Source: Microbispora rosea (GTDB lineage Bacteria > Actinomycetota > Actinomycetes > Streptosporangiales > Streptosporangiaceae). Taken from it: 64,000 nt of DNA. Below, piece by piece: positions 35,965 through 44,471 of the stretch; within the stretch, counting starts at the first letter, position 1; each line of letters starts with the position of its first letter. The translations under genes and the position numbers were made by a program. The stretch is from positions 248,001 to 312,000 of the forward strand of contig NZ_FTNI01000001.1 in NCBI RefSeq assembly GCF_900156315.1, given 5' to 3'. Below the pieces are notes generated by a model. That model was not told the DNA's origin, did no database searches, and saw only the letters and a list, made by a program, of their open reading frames with translations.

Positions 35965-36301
35965 GCATGGCGCTAACTAGAGACCGCTCGTCCGAAGGGC
36001 CATCCCGCCCCCCGACTACACCTCGTAGTCTTTCGCACGTCGCAAGACACGCGGGGTAATCACAAAGTGAGCAGGTTGTCACCGAATGGTTACCATGCGG
36101 GGCCCTACTCGGGGGGGAAGGGCCCCGCCAACGCGTACCGGGGGGTGCGCGGCGATCCGGCCATACGGGGGCGCCGGATCGCCGCGAACGCCCCGGCCCG
36201 GCGCACCCCATCCGCTCGTCCCGGAAGGGCCGCTGCCCCCGGACGCCCGGTCCTCGCCGTGGCCCGGTGACCGCTGGGGCCCGGTGACCGGAACGCGCTG
36301 G
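35965..36301. other. convergent intergenic region with a 10-bp hairpin
   Basis: No firm gene. A 10-bp perfect hairpin GCGGGGCCCT/AGGGCCCCGC (36097-36106, 36119-36128) could terminate nfo transcription from the other side. A GACTAC/GTAGTC dyad lies near 36019. Two CGGTGACCG palindromes in GGCCCGGTGACCG direct repeats lie at about 36260-36290. A 67-codon GTG-start ORF (36067-36270) overlaps the hairpin and is probably not real. Confidence 0.5.
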
Positions 36302-37141
36302 TCAGTCGCCGCGCAGCTTCTTGAGCAGTTCGATGTCCTCGCGGTGCTTTTCCACCTTGCCCGGTGTCTCGATGCAGACGGGCACCCCGGCGGCCGTGGG
36401 GTGGCGCATCAGCTCGCCGAACGCCTGGGCGCCGATGTGCCCGACTCCGATGTTCTCGTGCCGGTCCCGCTTGGAGCCGCAGGGGTCCTTCGAGTCGTTG
36501 GCGTGGATCAGCTTGAGCCGGCCGGGGGCGACGTCGTTCAGCGCGTCCATCATCTCCTTCACCCCGCCCGGCGCGGCCAGGTCGTGTCCCGCGGCGAAGG
36601 CGTGGCAGGTGTCGAGGCACACGCCGACCTTGGGGTGGTGGTCCAGGGCCTCCAGATAGGGGCCGAGGTCCTGCACGGTCGCGCACAGCATCTGGCCCTG
36701 GCCCGCCATCGGTTCGAGCAGGAGGTCGGGGCCGTCGTCCCCAAGCTCGTCCAGCACCGGCAGCAGGTGCTCGTGGATCTGGCGCATGGCGGCCTCGCGC
36801 GACTGGCTCACGGCGGAGCCGGTGTGGACGACCACGCCGAGCGCGCCGGTCTCGGCGCCCCTGCGCAGGGTGTGGCGGATCACCGCGATCGACTTCTCCA
36901 GGGTCTCCCGCGTCGGCGACCCGCAGTTCACGAGATAGGCGGCGTGCAGGAAGACCGGTACGCCCGACTCACGGAGCTTGGCGTCCTCCGTGGGGTTTCC
37001 CTCGCTGAGCGCCCAGCCCCGCGGGTTGGTGACGAAGACCTGGATCATCTCCGCGCCGATGTCGGCCGCGTACTTCAGCCCGCCCTTGGCGAGACCGCCG
37101 GCGACGAAGACGTGTCCGCCGATGAGATTGGAAGGAGTCAT
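36302..37141 (-). CDS. nfo: deoxyribonuclease IV (AP endonuclease family 2)
   Basis: A 279-residue endonuclease IV that cleaves DNA at abasic sites and removes 3' blocking groups in base excision repair. The three-zinc TIM barrel is marked by IGGHVFVAGGL, FLHAAYLVN, VVHTGSAV, LLLEPMAGQG, VCLDTCHAFAAGHD, LKLIHANDSKDPCGSKRDRHENIGVGHIG and PVCIETPG. Metal-ligand His, Asp and Glu residues are all present. GGGGG lies before the ATG. An array of TTGGCAC repeats sits 17-74 bp upstream, in the promoter region. Confidence 0.93.
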   Translation of the reverse strand: MTPSNLIGGHVFVAGGLAKGGLKYAADIGAEMIQVFVTNPRGWALSEGNPTEDAKLRESGVPVFLHAAYLVNCGSPTRETLEKSIAVIRHTLRRGAETGALGVVVHTGSAVSQSREAAMRQIHEHLLPVLDELGDDGPDLLLEPMAGQGQMLCATVQDLGPYLEALDHHPKVGVCLDTCHAFAAGHDLAAPGGVKEMMDALNDVAPGRLKLIHANDSKDPCGSKRDRHENIGVGHIGAQAFGELMRHPTAAGVPVCIETPGKVEKHREDIELLKKLRGD

Positions 37142-37157
37142 GATGCCCCCCAGATTA

Positions 37158-37215
37158 TTGGCACAGAGCGTTGGCACAGAGTGTTGGCACGGGCATTGGC
37201 ACAGGACGTCGGCGC
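37158..37215. repeat. 13-nt direct-repeat array upstream of nfo
   Basis: TTGGCAC recurs at 37158, 37171, 37184 and 37196, with a variant TCGGCGC at 37209, so the spacing is 13, 13, 12 and 13 nt. The surrounding bases (AGAGCG-like) are also partly repeated. Confidence 0.8.
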
Positions 37216-37237
37216 AGGCCGATGCCGCCCCCTTGTC

Positions 37238-37248
37238 ACAACGTACAA
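37238..37248. promoter_or_regulatory. ACAAnnTACAA motif upstream of uraD
   Basis: ACAACGTACAA lies 79 bp before the uraD ATG and matches ACAAACTACAA found in two other elements of the purine cluster. Extended, it reads TTGT-N8-ACAA, a dyad. Candidate operator of a purine-catabolism regulator. Confidence 0.5.
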
Positions 37249-37327
37249 AGCGGCCCCCGGAGCAGGGCGCCCGGTTCGGACTTCGCGCCGCTGGATTCGC
37301 CCCGGGCCCGGCGGTTGACTGACGGGC

Positions 37328-37801
37328 ATGCGCGAACTCAGCCGGGAGGACCTGCGGTCCTGCTGCGCCTCCGCCAGGTGGGTGGAGGCGGTCGCCGCAC
37401 GCGGGCCGTTCCGCGATCCCGACGGGCTCCGGCGCGCGAGCGAGGCCGCTCTCTCGGCGCTGACCTGGGACGACGTGCTGGAGGCGCTGGCGGCGCACCC
37501 GCGGATCGGTGAGCGGCCCGACGGCGCGGGACGCGAGGCCGCGTGGTCGCGGTCCGAGCAGTCCGGGACCGCGGACGCCAGTCGGGAGGTGCTCGGCGCG
37601 CTCCGCGAGGGCAACGCCGCCTACGAGAGCCGCTTCGGTCACGTCTACCTGGTCTGCGCGACGGGCCGGGAGGCCGGCGAACTGCTGGCGCTGCTGCGCG
37701 ACCGGCTCGGCAACGACGAGGAGACCGAGCGCAAGGTCGTCAGGGACGAGCTGTCGAAGATCGTCGCGTTGCGGCTGGCCAAGCTCTGGGAGGGCCGGTG
37801 A
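37328..37801 (+). CDS. uraD: 2-oxo-4-hydroxy-4-carboxy-5-ureidoimidazoline decarboxylase
   Basis: A 157-residue OHCU decarboxylase, third step from urate to (S)-allantoin. Motifs are the catalytic His in LAAHPRIGE, the conserved EQSGT (Glu-Gln), and the substrate-positioning YESRFGHVYLVCATGR. The terminal helices NDEETERKVVRDELSKIVALRLAKLW match the family. First gene of the catabolic cluster. Its stop overlaps the HIUase GTG (GTGA). Confidence 0.93.
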   Translation: MRELSREDLRSCCASARWVEAVAARGPFRDPDGLRRASEAALSALTWDDVLEALAAHPRIGERPDGAGREAAWSRSEQSGTADASREVLGALREGNAAYESRFGHVYLVCATGREAGELLALLRDRLGNDEETERKVVRDELSKIVALRLAKLWEGR

Positions 37802-38145
37802 GCCTTTCGACGCACGTGCTCGACACCGCGGCGGGGCGGCCGGCCAAGGACCTGTTCGTACGGCTGTCGCGGCGCGCCGCGCACGGGTTCGTGCCGGTGG
37901 CGGAGGGCCGCACCGACGGCGACGGCCGCATCCGGGAGTGGACCCCGCTGGGCCGGGAGTGGGACCCGGCCGGGGATCCGCGCCCGGGGACCTACCGGCT
38001 CGTGTTCGACACCGGCGCCTACCTGGGGGACGAGGCGTTCTTCCCCGAGGTGAGCGTCGTGTTCTCCATCCGGGAGGCCGGCGAGCACTACCACGTGCCG
38101 CTGCTGCTGAGCCCGTTCGCCTATTCGACCTACCGGGGGAGCTGA
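37798..38145 (+). CDS. uraH: 5-hydroxyisourate hydrolase (transthyretin-like)
   Basis: A 115-residue HIU hydrolase, second step after uricase. The N-terminal LSTHVLDTAAGRPA carries the catalytic His, RTDGDGRI the middle motif, and the C-terminal hallmark is PFAYSTYRGS. No periplasmic signal. GTG at 37798 is coupled to uraD. Confidence 0.94.
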   Translation: MSLSTHVLDTAAGRPAKDLFVRLSRRAAHGFVPVAEGRTDGDGRIREWTPLGREWDPAGDPRPGTYRLVFDTGAYLGDEAFFPEVSVVFSIREAGEHYHVPLLLSPFAYSTYRGS

Positions 38146-38146
38146 C

Positions 38147-39019
38147 GTGGCCGTTCTGGGGCCGAACAGGTATGGCAAGGCCGAGACGCGAGTCGTGCGG
38201 GTGACCCGGCACGGCGACGCCCACCGGATCAAGGACCTCACGGTCAGCACGTCGCTGTCGGGCGACATGACCGAGGTGCACCTGAGCGGGGACAACTCCG
38301 CCGTCCTGCCCACCGACACGCAGAAGAACACGGTCTTCGCGTTCGCCAAGAAGCACGGCGTCGGGGCGATCGAGGACTTCGCGCTGCTGCTGGCGCGTCA
38401 TTTCGCGGACTCCCAGCCCGCGATCCACCACGCCCGGGTCGCCGTCGAGGAGCACGCCTGGGAGCGCAACGGCGCGTTCGGGCACTCGTTCGTCCGCGCG
38501 GGCCGCGAGGTCCGCACCTGCGTGGCCCACTACGACGGGACCACGGCGTGGGTGGTCTCCGGCCTGCGCGATCTCGTCGTGCTCAACACGACCAACTCCG
38601 AGTTCTGGGGCTTCGCCAAGGACGAGTACACGACGCTGCCGGAGACCCGCGACCGCGTCCTGGCCACCGCCGTGGACGTGGCGTGGCGGCACGCGGACGC
38701 CTCCCAGGACGTGACACAGGACTGGGACAAGACCTACGAGAACGCGCGGGCCGCCCTCCTCGCGGCCTTCGCCGACACCTACAGCCTGTCGCTGCAGCAG
38801 ACGCTGTACGCCATGGGCACCCGGGTGCTGGCCGAGTGCCCGGGGGTCTGCGAGGTGCGGCTGTCGCTGCCCAACAAGCACCACTTCCTGGTGGACCTCG
38901 CGCCCTTCGGGCTGGACAACGACGGCGAGGTCTTCTTCGCCGCCGACCGGCCGTACGGGCTGATCGAGGGCACGGTGCTGCGCGAGGACGCGCCCGCCGC
39001 CGGCCCGGCCTGGGAGTAG
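38147..39019 (+). CDS. urate oxidase (uricase)
   Basis: A 290-residue cofactor-free uricase that oxidises urate to 5-hydroxyisourate. Motifs are the N-terminal GPNRYGKAETRVVRV with the catalytic Lys, the Thr-containing LPTDTQKNTVFAFAKKHGV, and the uricase signature region LVVLNTTNSEFWGF. The C-terminal LSLPNKHHFLVDL holds the active-site Asn and His. GTG at 38147 lies 1 nt after the uraH stop with GGGGGAG upstream. It needs O2 and releases H2O2. Confidence 0.94.
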   Translation: MAVLGPNRYGKAETRVVRVTRHGDAHRIKDLTVSTSLSGDMTEVHLSGDNSAVLPTDTQKNTVFAFAKKHGVGAIEDFALLLARHFADSQPAIHHARVAVEEHAWERNGAFGHSFVRAGREVRTCVAHYDGTTAWVVSGLRDLVVLNTTNSEFWGFAKDEYTTLPETRDRVLATAVDVAWRHADASQDVTQDWDKTYENARAALLAAFADTYSLSLQQTLYAMGTRVLAECPGVCEVRLSLPNKHHFLVDLAPFGLDNDGEVFFAADRPYGLIEGTVLREDAPAAGPAWE

Positions 39020-39022
39020 CCG

Positions 39023-39880
39023 ATGGACTTCCTGCGACCGCCGACCTGGCCGGACGCCCTGGCGCTGAAGGCCGAGCGGCCCGAGGCGACGCCGATCCAG
39101 GGCGGCACCGACGTCATGGTGGAGATCAACCTCGACAAGGGCCGTCCCGCCGCCCTGCTCGATCTCACCCCGATCCCCGAGCTCCGGGAGTGGTCGCGGG
39201 AGGGCGGCGAGATCCGCGTGGGCGCGGGCGTGACCTACTCCCGGCTGATCGCCGAGCTCGGGACCGACCTGCCCGGCCTGGCCCAGGCCTCCCGCACGGT
39301 CGGGTCGCCGCAGATCCGCAACCGGGGCACGGTCGCGGGCAACCTCGGCGCGGCCTCGCCCGCGGGCGACAGCCATCCGCCGCTGCTGGCGTGCGGCGCG
39401 GTCGTGGAGGCCGAGTCGGTGCGCGGCACCCGGCTGATCCCGATCCGGGAGTTCTACACCGGCGTGAAGCGCCACGCCCTCGCTCCCGACGAGCTGATCC
39501 GCGCCGTGCGCGTCCCTGTCGCCACCGGCCCGCAGTACTTCTCGAAGATCGGCACCAGGAACGCCATGGTGATCGCGGTGTGCTCGTTCGCGGTCGCCGT
39601 CGACCCGGGCGAGCGGCGGGTGGGCACCGGCATCGGCTCGGCCGCGCCGACCCCGCGCCACGCCCCGCAGGCCGAGGACTTCGCGTCGGGGAGACTGGAC
39701 TGGGACGGCCACGGCCCGCTCGATCCCGGCGTGGCGCGCCGCTTCGGCGAACTCGTGGCCGCGTCCGCCGCGCCGATCGACGACGTGCGGGGCCGCGCCG
39801 CCTACCGCACGCACGCGCTGGCGGTGATGGCGCGCCGCGCGCTGGGCTGGGCCTGGGACGACTTCAGGGGGAGCGCGTGA
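39023..39880 (+). CDS. xanthine dehydrogenase FAD-binding subunit
   Basis: A 285-residue FAD subunit of the molybdenum hydroxylase family (CoxM/XdhB-like). The FAD motifs are ATPIQGGTDVMVEIN and TVGSPQIRNRGTVAGNLGAASPAGDSHPPLLA. The C-terminal CO-dehydrogenase flavoprotein domain is present. In a complete enzyme it passes electrons from the 2Fe-2S subunit to NAD. The stop overlaps the next ATG (TGATG). The molybdopterin subunit gene expected beside these two genes is absent. Confidence 0.9.
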   Translation: MDFLRPPTWPDALALKAERPEATPIQGGTDVMVEINLDKGRPAALLDLTPIPELREWSREGGEIRVGAGVTYSRLIAELGTDLPGLAQASRTVGSPQIRNRGTVAGNLGAASPAGDSHPPLLACGAVVEAESVRGTRLIPIREFYTGVKRHALAPDELIRAVRVPVATGPQYFSKIGTRNAMVIAVCSFAVAVDPGERRVGTGIGSAAPTPRHAPQAEDFASGRLDWDGHGPLDPGVARRFGELVAASAAPIDDVRGRAAYRTHALAVMARRALGWAWDDFRGSA

Positions 39881-40380
39881 TGAGGGTCAACGTGACCGTG
39901 AACGGCCGCCCGATGACGGCCGACGACGTGTGGGAGGGCGAGAGCCTGCTGTACGTCCTGCGCGAGCGGCTCGGCCTGCCGGGCGCCAAGAACGCCTGCG
40001 AGCAGGGCGAATGCGGCTCCTGCACGGTCTATCTAGACGGCGCCCCGGTCTGCGCGTGCCTGGTCGCCGCCGGGCAGGCGGAGGGACGCGAGGTGGTGAC
40101 GGTCGAGGGGCTGGCCGTCGGAGGCGGGCCCTCCGGTGAAACCGGTTTGCACGAGGTGCAGCGCGCGTTCGTGGACGCGGGGGCCGTGCAGTGCGGGTTC
40201 TGCACCCCCGGTCTCGTCGTCCAGGCCCACGCGCTGCTCGCGGGCGCCGAGGGGGTGCCGCCGGACGCCGACATCCGGGAGGCCCTGGCCGGCAACCTGT
40301 GCCGCTGCACCGGGTACGAGAAGATCCTCGACGCGGTCCGCCTCGCCGCCTCCCGCCGCCACCCCCACCCCCCGCCGTGA
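39880..40380 (+). CDS. xanthine dehydrogenase 2Fe-2S subunit
   Basis: A 166-residue iron-sulfur subunit. The plant-type cluster motif is CEQGECGSCTVYLDGAPVCAC (four Cys) and the second cluster is VQCGFCTPG...CRCTGYEKIL. Full length for the family. Immediately afterwards comes a regulatory element that includes its stop codon, and no gene for the roughly 750-residue molybdopterin subunit follows. XDH activity therefore needs a large subunit from elsewhere. Confidence 0.92.
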   Translation: MRVNVTVNGRPMTADDVWEGESLLYVLRERLGLPGAKNACEQGECGSCTVYLDGAPVCACLVAAGQAEGREVVTVEGLAVGGGPSGETGLHEVQRAFVDAGAVQCGFCTPGLVVQAHALLAGAEGVPPDADIREALAGNLCRCTGYEKILDAVRLAASRRHPHPPP

Positions 40381-40440
40381 TCTTGTAGTTTGTCGCACTC
40401 ACGCGCCGCCACCTGCGCCGGAACCCTCCGTGATCATGCA
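40377..40440. promoter_or_regulatory. purine-cluster element A (64 nt)
   Basis: Two blocks, 40377-40397 and GTGATCATGCA (40430-40440), separated by 32 nt, recur with the same spacing in inverted orientation at 43090-43153. The first block is identical over 21 nt and contains TTGTAGTTTGT, the reverse of ACAAACTACAA. The element starts inside the stop codon of the 2Fe-2S gene and precedes the deaminase gene. Confidence 0.75.
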
Positions 40441-40478
40441 GAAAATCGTGCTCACCGCACCCGACCAGGGAGTCTCCA

Positions 40479-41846
40479 TTGCGTGATCTCGCACCACGAG
40501 GAGTGGTCATCGAGAACGCCTACGTCGTCCCGGTCGTGGGAGAGGAGATCCCGTCCGGCCACGTCGTGGTGGAGGACGGCCTGATCACCTCGGTCGGCCC
40601 CGGCCCGGCGCCGGTCGTGCCGGAGGGGGCGGAACGCGTCGACGCCTCCGGCTGCCTGGCCACTCCCGGCCTGGTCAACACCCATCACCACCTCTACCAG
40701 TGGGCGTCCCAGGGGGTGACCCCGGACGGCACGCTGTTCGAGTGGCTGGTGGCCAGCTACCGGCTGTGGGCCCGGATGGACGCCGAGGTGGTGTCGGGCG
40801 CCGCGACGGCCGGGCTGGCCTGGCTGGCCCTGTCGGGTTGCACCACCTCCACCGACCACCACTACGTCTTCCCCAAGGGCAGGGGAGACCTCTTCGAGGC
40901 GGAGATCGAGGCCGCGCGACGAGTCGGGCTGCGCTTCCACCCCTGCCGGGGGTCGATGGACCGGGGGGCCTCGCAGGGCGGCCTGCCGCCGGACGAGGTC
41001 GTGGAGGACGTCGACGAGATCCTCCGGGCCACCGACGACGCGATCCGGAAATATCATGATCCGTCGTTCGGGTCGATGCTGCGCGTCGCGGTCGCCCCCT
41101 GCTCGCCGTTCTCGGTCAGCGGGGAGCTCATGACCCGTTCGGCCGAGCTCGCCCGCTCCCACGGCGTACGGCTGCACACGCACGTGGCGGAGACGGCCGA
41201 CGAGGACGAGCACTGCAGGGAGCAGTTCGGCGTGCTGCCCGTCGAATACCTCGACCGGCTCGGCTGGCTGGGCCCCGACGTGTGGCTGGCCCACTGCGTC
41301 CACCTGACCGACAAGGACGTGCGGCGCTTCGGCGAGACCGGCACGGGTACGGCCCACTGCCCGTCGTCCAACGGACGCCTCGGCGCGGGCATCGCCCGCA
41401 TCTCCGACCTGCTGGCCGCGGGCGCGCCGGTCGGGCTCGGCGTCGACGGCGCGGCGTCCAGCGAGATGACCCCGCTGGCCGGGGAGATCCGCATGGCCGT
41501 GCTCATGCAGCGGGCCCGGTACGGCCCGCGCGCGCTGACCGCCCGCCAGGCCCTGGAGATGGCCACGCTCGGCGGCGCCCGCTGTCTAGGCCGGGAGGCG
41601 GAGATCGGCTCACTGGAGCCCGGCAAGCTCGCCGACGTGGCGCTGTGGCGGCTCGGCGGCTTCCACGCCGCGATCGACGATCCCGTCGTCGCGTTCGCGT
41701 ACGGCCCGACCCCGCCGCTCGCCCGGCTGCTCGTGGGCGGCAGGACCGTCGTGGACGGCGGCGAGCTGCGCACCGTGCCCGGAGAGGAGGCCGCGCGGGC
41801 CGGGGCCGCCGCCCATCGCAGGCTCACCACCATGGATCATGTCTGA
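40479..41846 (+). CDS. 8-oxoguanine deaminase-like amidohydrolase
   Basis: A 455-residue metal-dependent amidohydrolase of the ATZ/TRZ/8-oxoguanine deaminase group. The metal sites are NTHHHLYQW (HxH), RLHTHVAET, WLAHCVHL and GVDGAASSE (Asp). 8-oxoguanine deaminases yield urate, which fits the uricase cluster exactly. Guanine deaminase or another aminohydrolase is possible. The start is a TTG at 40479 because AGGGAG lies 6 nt upstream. A GTG at 40503 is the alternative. Upstream is element A. Confidence 0.85.
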   Translation: MRDLAPRGVVIENAYVVPVVGEEIPSGHVVVEDGLITSVGPGPAPVVPEGAERVDASGCLATPGLVNTHHHLYQWASQGVTPDGTLFEWLVASYRLWARMDAEVVSGAATAGLAWLALSGCTTSTDHHYVFPKGRGDLFEAEIEAARRVGLRFHPCRGSMDRGASQGGLPPDEVVEDVDEILRATDDAIRKYHDPSFGSMLRVAVAPCSPFSVSGELMTRSAELARSHGVRLHTHVAETADEDEHCREQFGVLPVEYLDRLGWLGPDVWLAHCVHLTDKDVRRFGETGTGTAHCPSSNGRLGAGIARISDLLAAGAPVGLGVDGAASSEMTPLAGEIRMAVLMQRARYGPRALTARQALEMATLGGARCLGREAEIGSLEPGKLADVALWRLGGFHAAIDDPVVAFAYGPTPPLARLLVGGRTVVDGGELRTVPGEEAARAGAAAHRRLTTMDHV

Positions 41847-41889
41847 AACGTTCCCGGACACGATCGAAGGGCCACAGGTGAGCCACACC

Positions 41890-43071
41890 ATGACAGGACA
41901 CGTCGTCATCGCGCCGGACAAGTTCCGGGGGTCGCTGACCTCGCCCGAGGTGGCCGCGCACGTGGCCGCGGGATTGGGTGACGTCCCCGTCGTCGAGCTG
42001 CCGGTGGCCGACGGGGGTGACGGCACCGTGGACGCGGTCGTGGCGAGCGGGTTCACCCGGGTCGAGACGGAGGTGACCGGGCCGGTCGGCGATCCGGTCC
42101 GGGCGAGCTACGCCGTGCGCGACGAGCCCGGCGCACGGGCCGCCGTGATCGAGCTGGCCGAGGCGTCCGGCCTGCGCCGGATCCCAGGCGATCCGGCGCC
42201 GCTGACCGCCACCAGCCGCGGAACCGGCGAGCTGATCGCCCACGCCGTACGGCACGGCGCGACGCGGATCGTGCTCGGCCTGGGCGGCAGCGCCTGCACC
42301 GACGGCGGCGCTGGCATGGCCCAGGCCCTCGGCGTGCGGCTGTTGAACGCGGCAGGAGACGAGCTGCCCGCGGGCGGGGCCGCTCTGCGCGACCTGCACA
42401 GCATCGACGCCTCCGGCCTGCTGCGCGGGTTCGAGGTGATCGTGGCGAGCGACGTGGACAACCCGCTGCTCGGGCCGTACGGCGCGGCGGCGGTGTACGG
42501 CCCCCAGAAGGGCGCGAGCCCGCAGGACGTGGCCGTGCTGGAGGCCGGGCTGGCCCGGTTGGCGGCCGTCGCCGCGCACACCCACGGCCTGGCGGGCGCC
42601 GCCGAGCACGACGGCGTGGTGCGGGCGATGGGGGTGGCCGGGCGGCCGGGGGCGGGCGCCGCCGGCGGGGTGGGCTTCGGCGCGCTGACGTTCCTCGGCG
42701 CGGAGATCCGGCCCGGCATCGGCTATCTGCTGGACCTTGTGGAGTTCGACCGCCACGTGGAGGGAGCCCGGCTGGTGATCACTGGTGAGGGCTCGATCGA
42801 CGAGCAGACCCTGCGCGGCAAGGCTCCGGTGGGCGTCGCCGCCGCGGCGGCCAAGCACGGCGTGCCGGTCGTGGCCGTCTGCGGGAGGCGCACCGTCGGC
42901 GACGACGAACTGCGCGCGGCCGGCATCCAGGCGGCGTACGCGCTGACCGACGTCGAGCCCGACGTGCGGCGGTGCATGGCCGAGGCCGGGCCGCTTCTCG
43001 AACGGCTCGCGGCCCGGATCGCCACCGCGCATCTGGTGCAAGATCACAAACAGACAATGCCCAGGTCGTGA
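41890..43071 (+). CDS. glxK: glycerate kinase
   Basis: A 393-residue glycerate kinase (GarK/GlxK family). Motifs are [72 protein letters not shown] and [21 protein letters not shown]. It phosphorylates glycerate made from glyoxylate, the carbon end product of allantoin breakdown, so it links this cluster to glycolysis. ATG at 41890 chosen with AGGTGA 8 nt upstream. An in-frame ATG at 41839 overlaps the deaminase stop and cannot be excluded. Confidence 0.9.
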   Translation: MTGHVVIAPDKFRGSLTSPEVAAHVAAGLGDVPVVELPVADGGDGTVDAVVASGFTRVETEVTGPVGDPVRASYAVRDEPGARAAVIELAEASGLRRIPGDPAPLTATSRGTGELIAHAVRHGATRIVLGLGGSACTDGGAGMAQALGVRLLNAAGDELPAGGAALRDLHSIDASGLLRGFEVIVASDVDNPLLGPYGAAAVYGPQKGASPQDVAVLEAGLARLAAVAAHTHGLAGAAEHDGVVRAMGVAGRPGAGAAGGVGFGALTFLGAEIRPGIGYLLDLVEFDRHVEGARLVITGEGSIDEQTLRGKAPVGVAAAAAKHGVPVVAVCGRRTVGDDELRAAGIQAAYALTDVEPDVRRCMAEAGPLLERLAARIATAHLVQDHKQTMPRS

Positions 43072-43089
43072 GGGGAGAGGCGGGTTTCG

Positions 43090-43153
43090 TGCATGATCAC
43101 GAAGGTGATCGCCGCAGGTCGGCGGCATGGTCTGCGACAAACTACAAGATCAC
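43090..43153. promoter_or_regulatory. purine-cluster element B (64 nt, inverted relative to A)
   Basis: TGCATGATCAC (43090-43100) and the 21-nt block 43133-43153 are the reverse complement of element A, with the same 32-nt spacing. The 21-nt block includes ACAAACTACAA (43137-43147). It lies 25 bp before the allantoinase start. A weaker copy of the CACAA half is at about 43045-43057. Confidence 0.75.
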
Positions 43154-43178
43154 GGGGGGAGGGGGGGAGTACGACCTG

Positions 43179-44471
43179 GTGGTGAGGTCCCGGCGGACCG
43201 TCACCCCGGAGGGGGAGCGTCCACTGGCCGTCGCCGTGCGCGGCGGCGTGATCGCGGCCCTGCGCCCATACGACGAGCCGCCGGCGGCGGCGGAGTCCGC
43301 CGACCTCGGCGACCTGCCGCTGCTGCCCGGGCTGGTCGACTCCCACGTGCACGTCAACGAGCCCGGCCGCACCCACTGGGAGGGCTTCGCGACCGCCACC
43401 AGAGCGGCGGCGGCCGGGGGCGTGACCACCATCGTGGACATGCCGCTCAACTCCCTGCCGCCGACCGTGGACGTGGCGGCTCTGGAGGTCAAGCGGAAGG
43501 CCGCCGAGGGCCGGTGTCACGTGGACGTCGGCTTCTGGGGCGGCGCGATCCCCGGCAACCTCGCCGGCCTCCGGCCCCTGCACGAGGCCGGGGTGATGGG
43601 CGTCAAGTGCTTCCTGTCCCCGTCCGGAGTGGACGAGTTCCCCGCGCTCGACCGCGACGGGCTGCGGGCCGCGCTGGCGGAGGTTGCGTCGTTCGACGGC
43701 CTGCTGATCGCCCACGCCGAGGACCCCGGGCTGCTGGCCGAGCCCGGCGGCCCCGCGTACGACGACTTCCTCAGGTCCCGCCCGCAGGAGGCCGAGCGCA
43801 GGGCCGTCGAGCAGGTGATCGCCCTCGCGGCGGAGACCGGCGCGCGGGCGCACATCGTGCACGTGTCGGCCGCCGCCTGCGTCGAACCGCTGCGCGCCGC
43901 CCAGTCGGCCGGGGTGCGCGTCACCGCCGAGACCTGCCCGCACTACCTGACCCTGGCGGCCGAGCAGGTCACCGGTCCCGCCTACAAGTGCTGCCCGCCG
44001 ATCCGGGAGGCCGCCAACCGCGACGCGCTGTGGCGAGCGCTCGCCGACGGCGTGCTCATGGGGATCGTCTCCGACCACTCCCCGTCGACGCCCGACCTCA
44101 AGGTGCCCGACTTCGCCGCCGCCTGGGGCGGGATCTCCTCGCTTCAGGTCGGCCTGCCCGTCGTGTGGACCGCCGCCCGCGCCCGCGGCCACGGCCTGGC
44201 CGACGTGGCGCGCTGGATGGCCGAGGGACCGGCCCGCCTGGCGGGCCTGCCGCACAAGGGGGCGATCAGGGAGGGCAACGACGCCGACCTCGTCGCCTTC
44301 GACCCCGACGCCGGGTTCACCGTGGACGTCGCGGCGCTCCACCACCGCAACCCGGTGTCCCCTTACCACGGCGCGCGGCTGGCGGGCGTGGTGCGCACCA
44401 CCTGGCTGCGCGGCACGCCCGTCGATCTCGCCACGCCGCGCGGCCGGCTGCTGACGAGGGGAGCGCGATGA
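43179..44471 (+). CDS. allB: allantoinase
   Basis: A 430-residue cyclic amidohydrolase that opens allantoin to allantoate. Motifs are the metal-site [22 protein letters not shown], the metal-bridging Lys in [28 protein letters not shown] and IVSDHSPS. The GTG at 43179 follows a G-rich ribosome site. The residues Tyr-Asp-Leu expected at the family N-terminus are encoded in frame just before it, but no start codon precedes them closely. A G6-A-G7 tract lies directly upstream. Stop overlaps the allantoicase ATG. Confidence 0.9.
   Translation: MVRSRRTVTPEGERPLAVAVRGGVIAALRPYDEPPAAAESADLGDLPLLPGLVDSHVHVNEPGRTHWEGFATATRAAAAGGVTTIVDMPLNSLPPTVDVAALEVKRKAAEGRCHVDVGFWGGAIPGNLAGLRPLHEAGVMGVKCFLSPSGVDEFPALDRDGLRAALAEVASFDGLLIAHAEDPGLLAEPGGPAYDDFLRSRPQEAERRAVEQVIALAAETGARAHIVHVSAAACVEPLRAAQSAGVRVTAETCPHYLTLAAEQVTGPAYKCCPPIREAANRDALWRALADGVLMGIVSDHSPSTPDLKVPDFAAAWGGISSLQVGLPVVWTAARARGHGLADVARWMAEGPARLAGLPHKGAIREGNDADLVAFDPDAGFTVDVAALHHRNPVSPYHGARLAGVVRTTWLRGTPVDLATPRGRLLTRGAR

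Noticed and set aside
36067-36270. 67-codon GTG-start ORF before nfo
   Set aside because: It overlaps a 10-bp hairpin, has no ribosome site and no clear promoter, and encodes Arg/Pro/Gly-rich sequence.
36302-39814. Minus-strand open frame of 1170 codons that merges nfo with the uricase/XDH region
   Set aside because: Only the last 279 codons (nfo, from the ATG at 37141) have a family and a ribosome site; the rest is antisense to uraD, uraH, uricase and the FAD subunit.
40377-43153. Elements A and B as terminal inverted repeats of a mobile element carrying the deaminase and glycerate kinase
   Set aside because: No transposase, no flanking target duplication, the 32-nt interiors are diverged, and the motif recurs upstream of uraD, so shared operators fit better.
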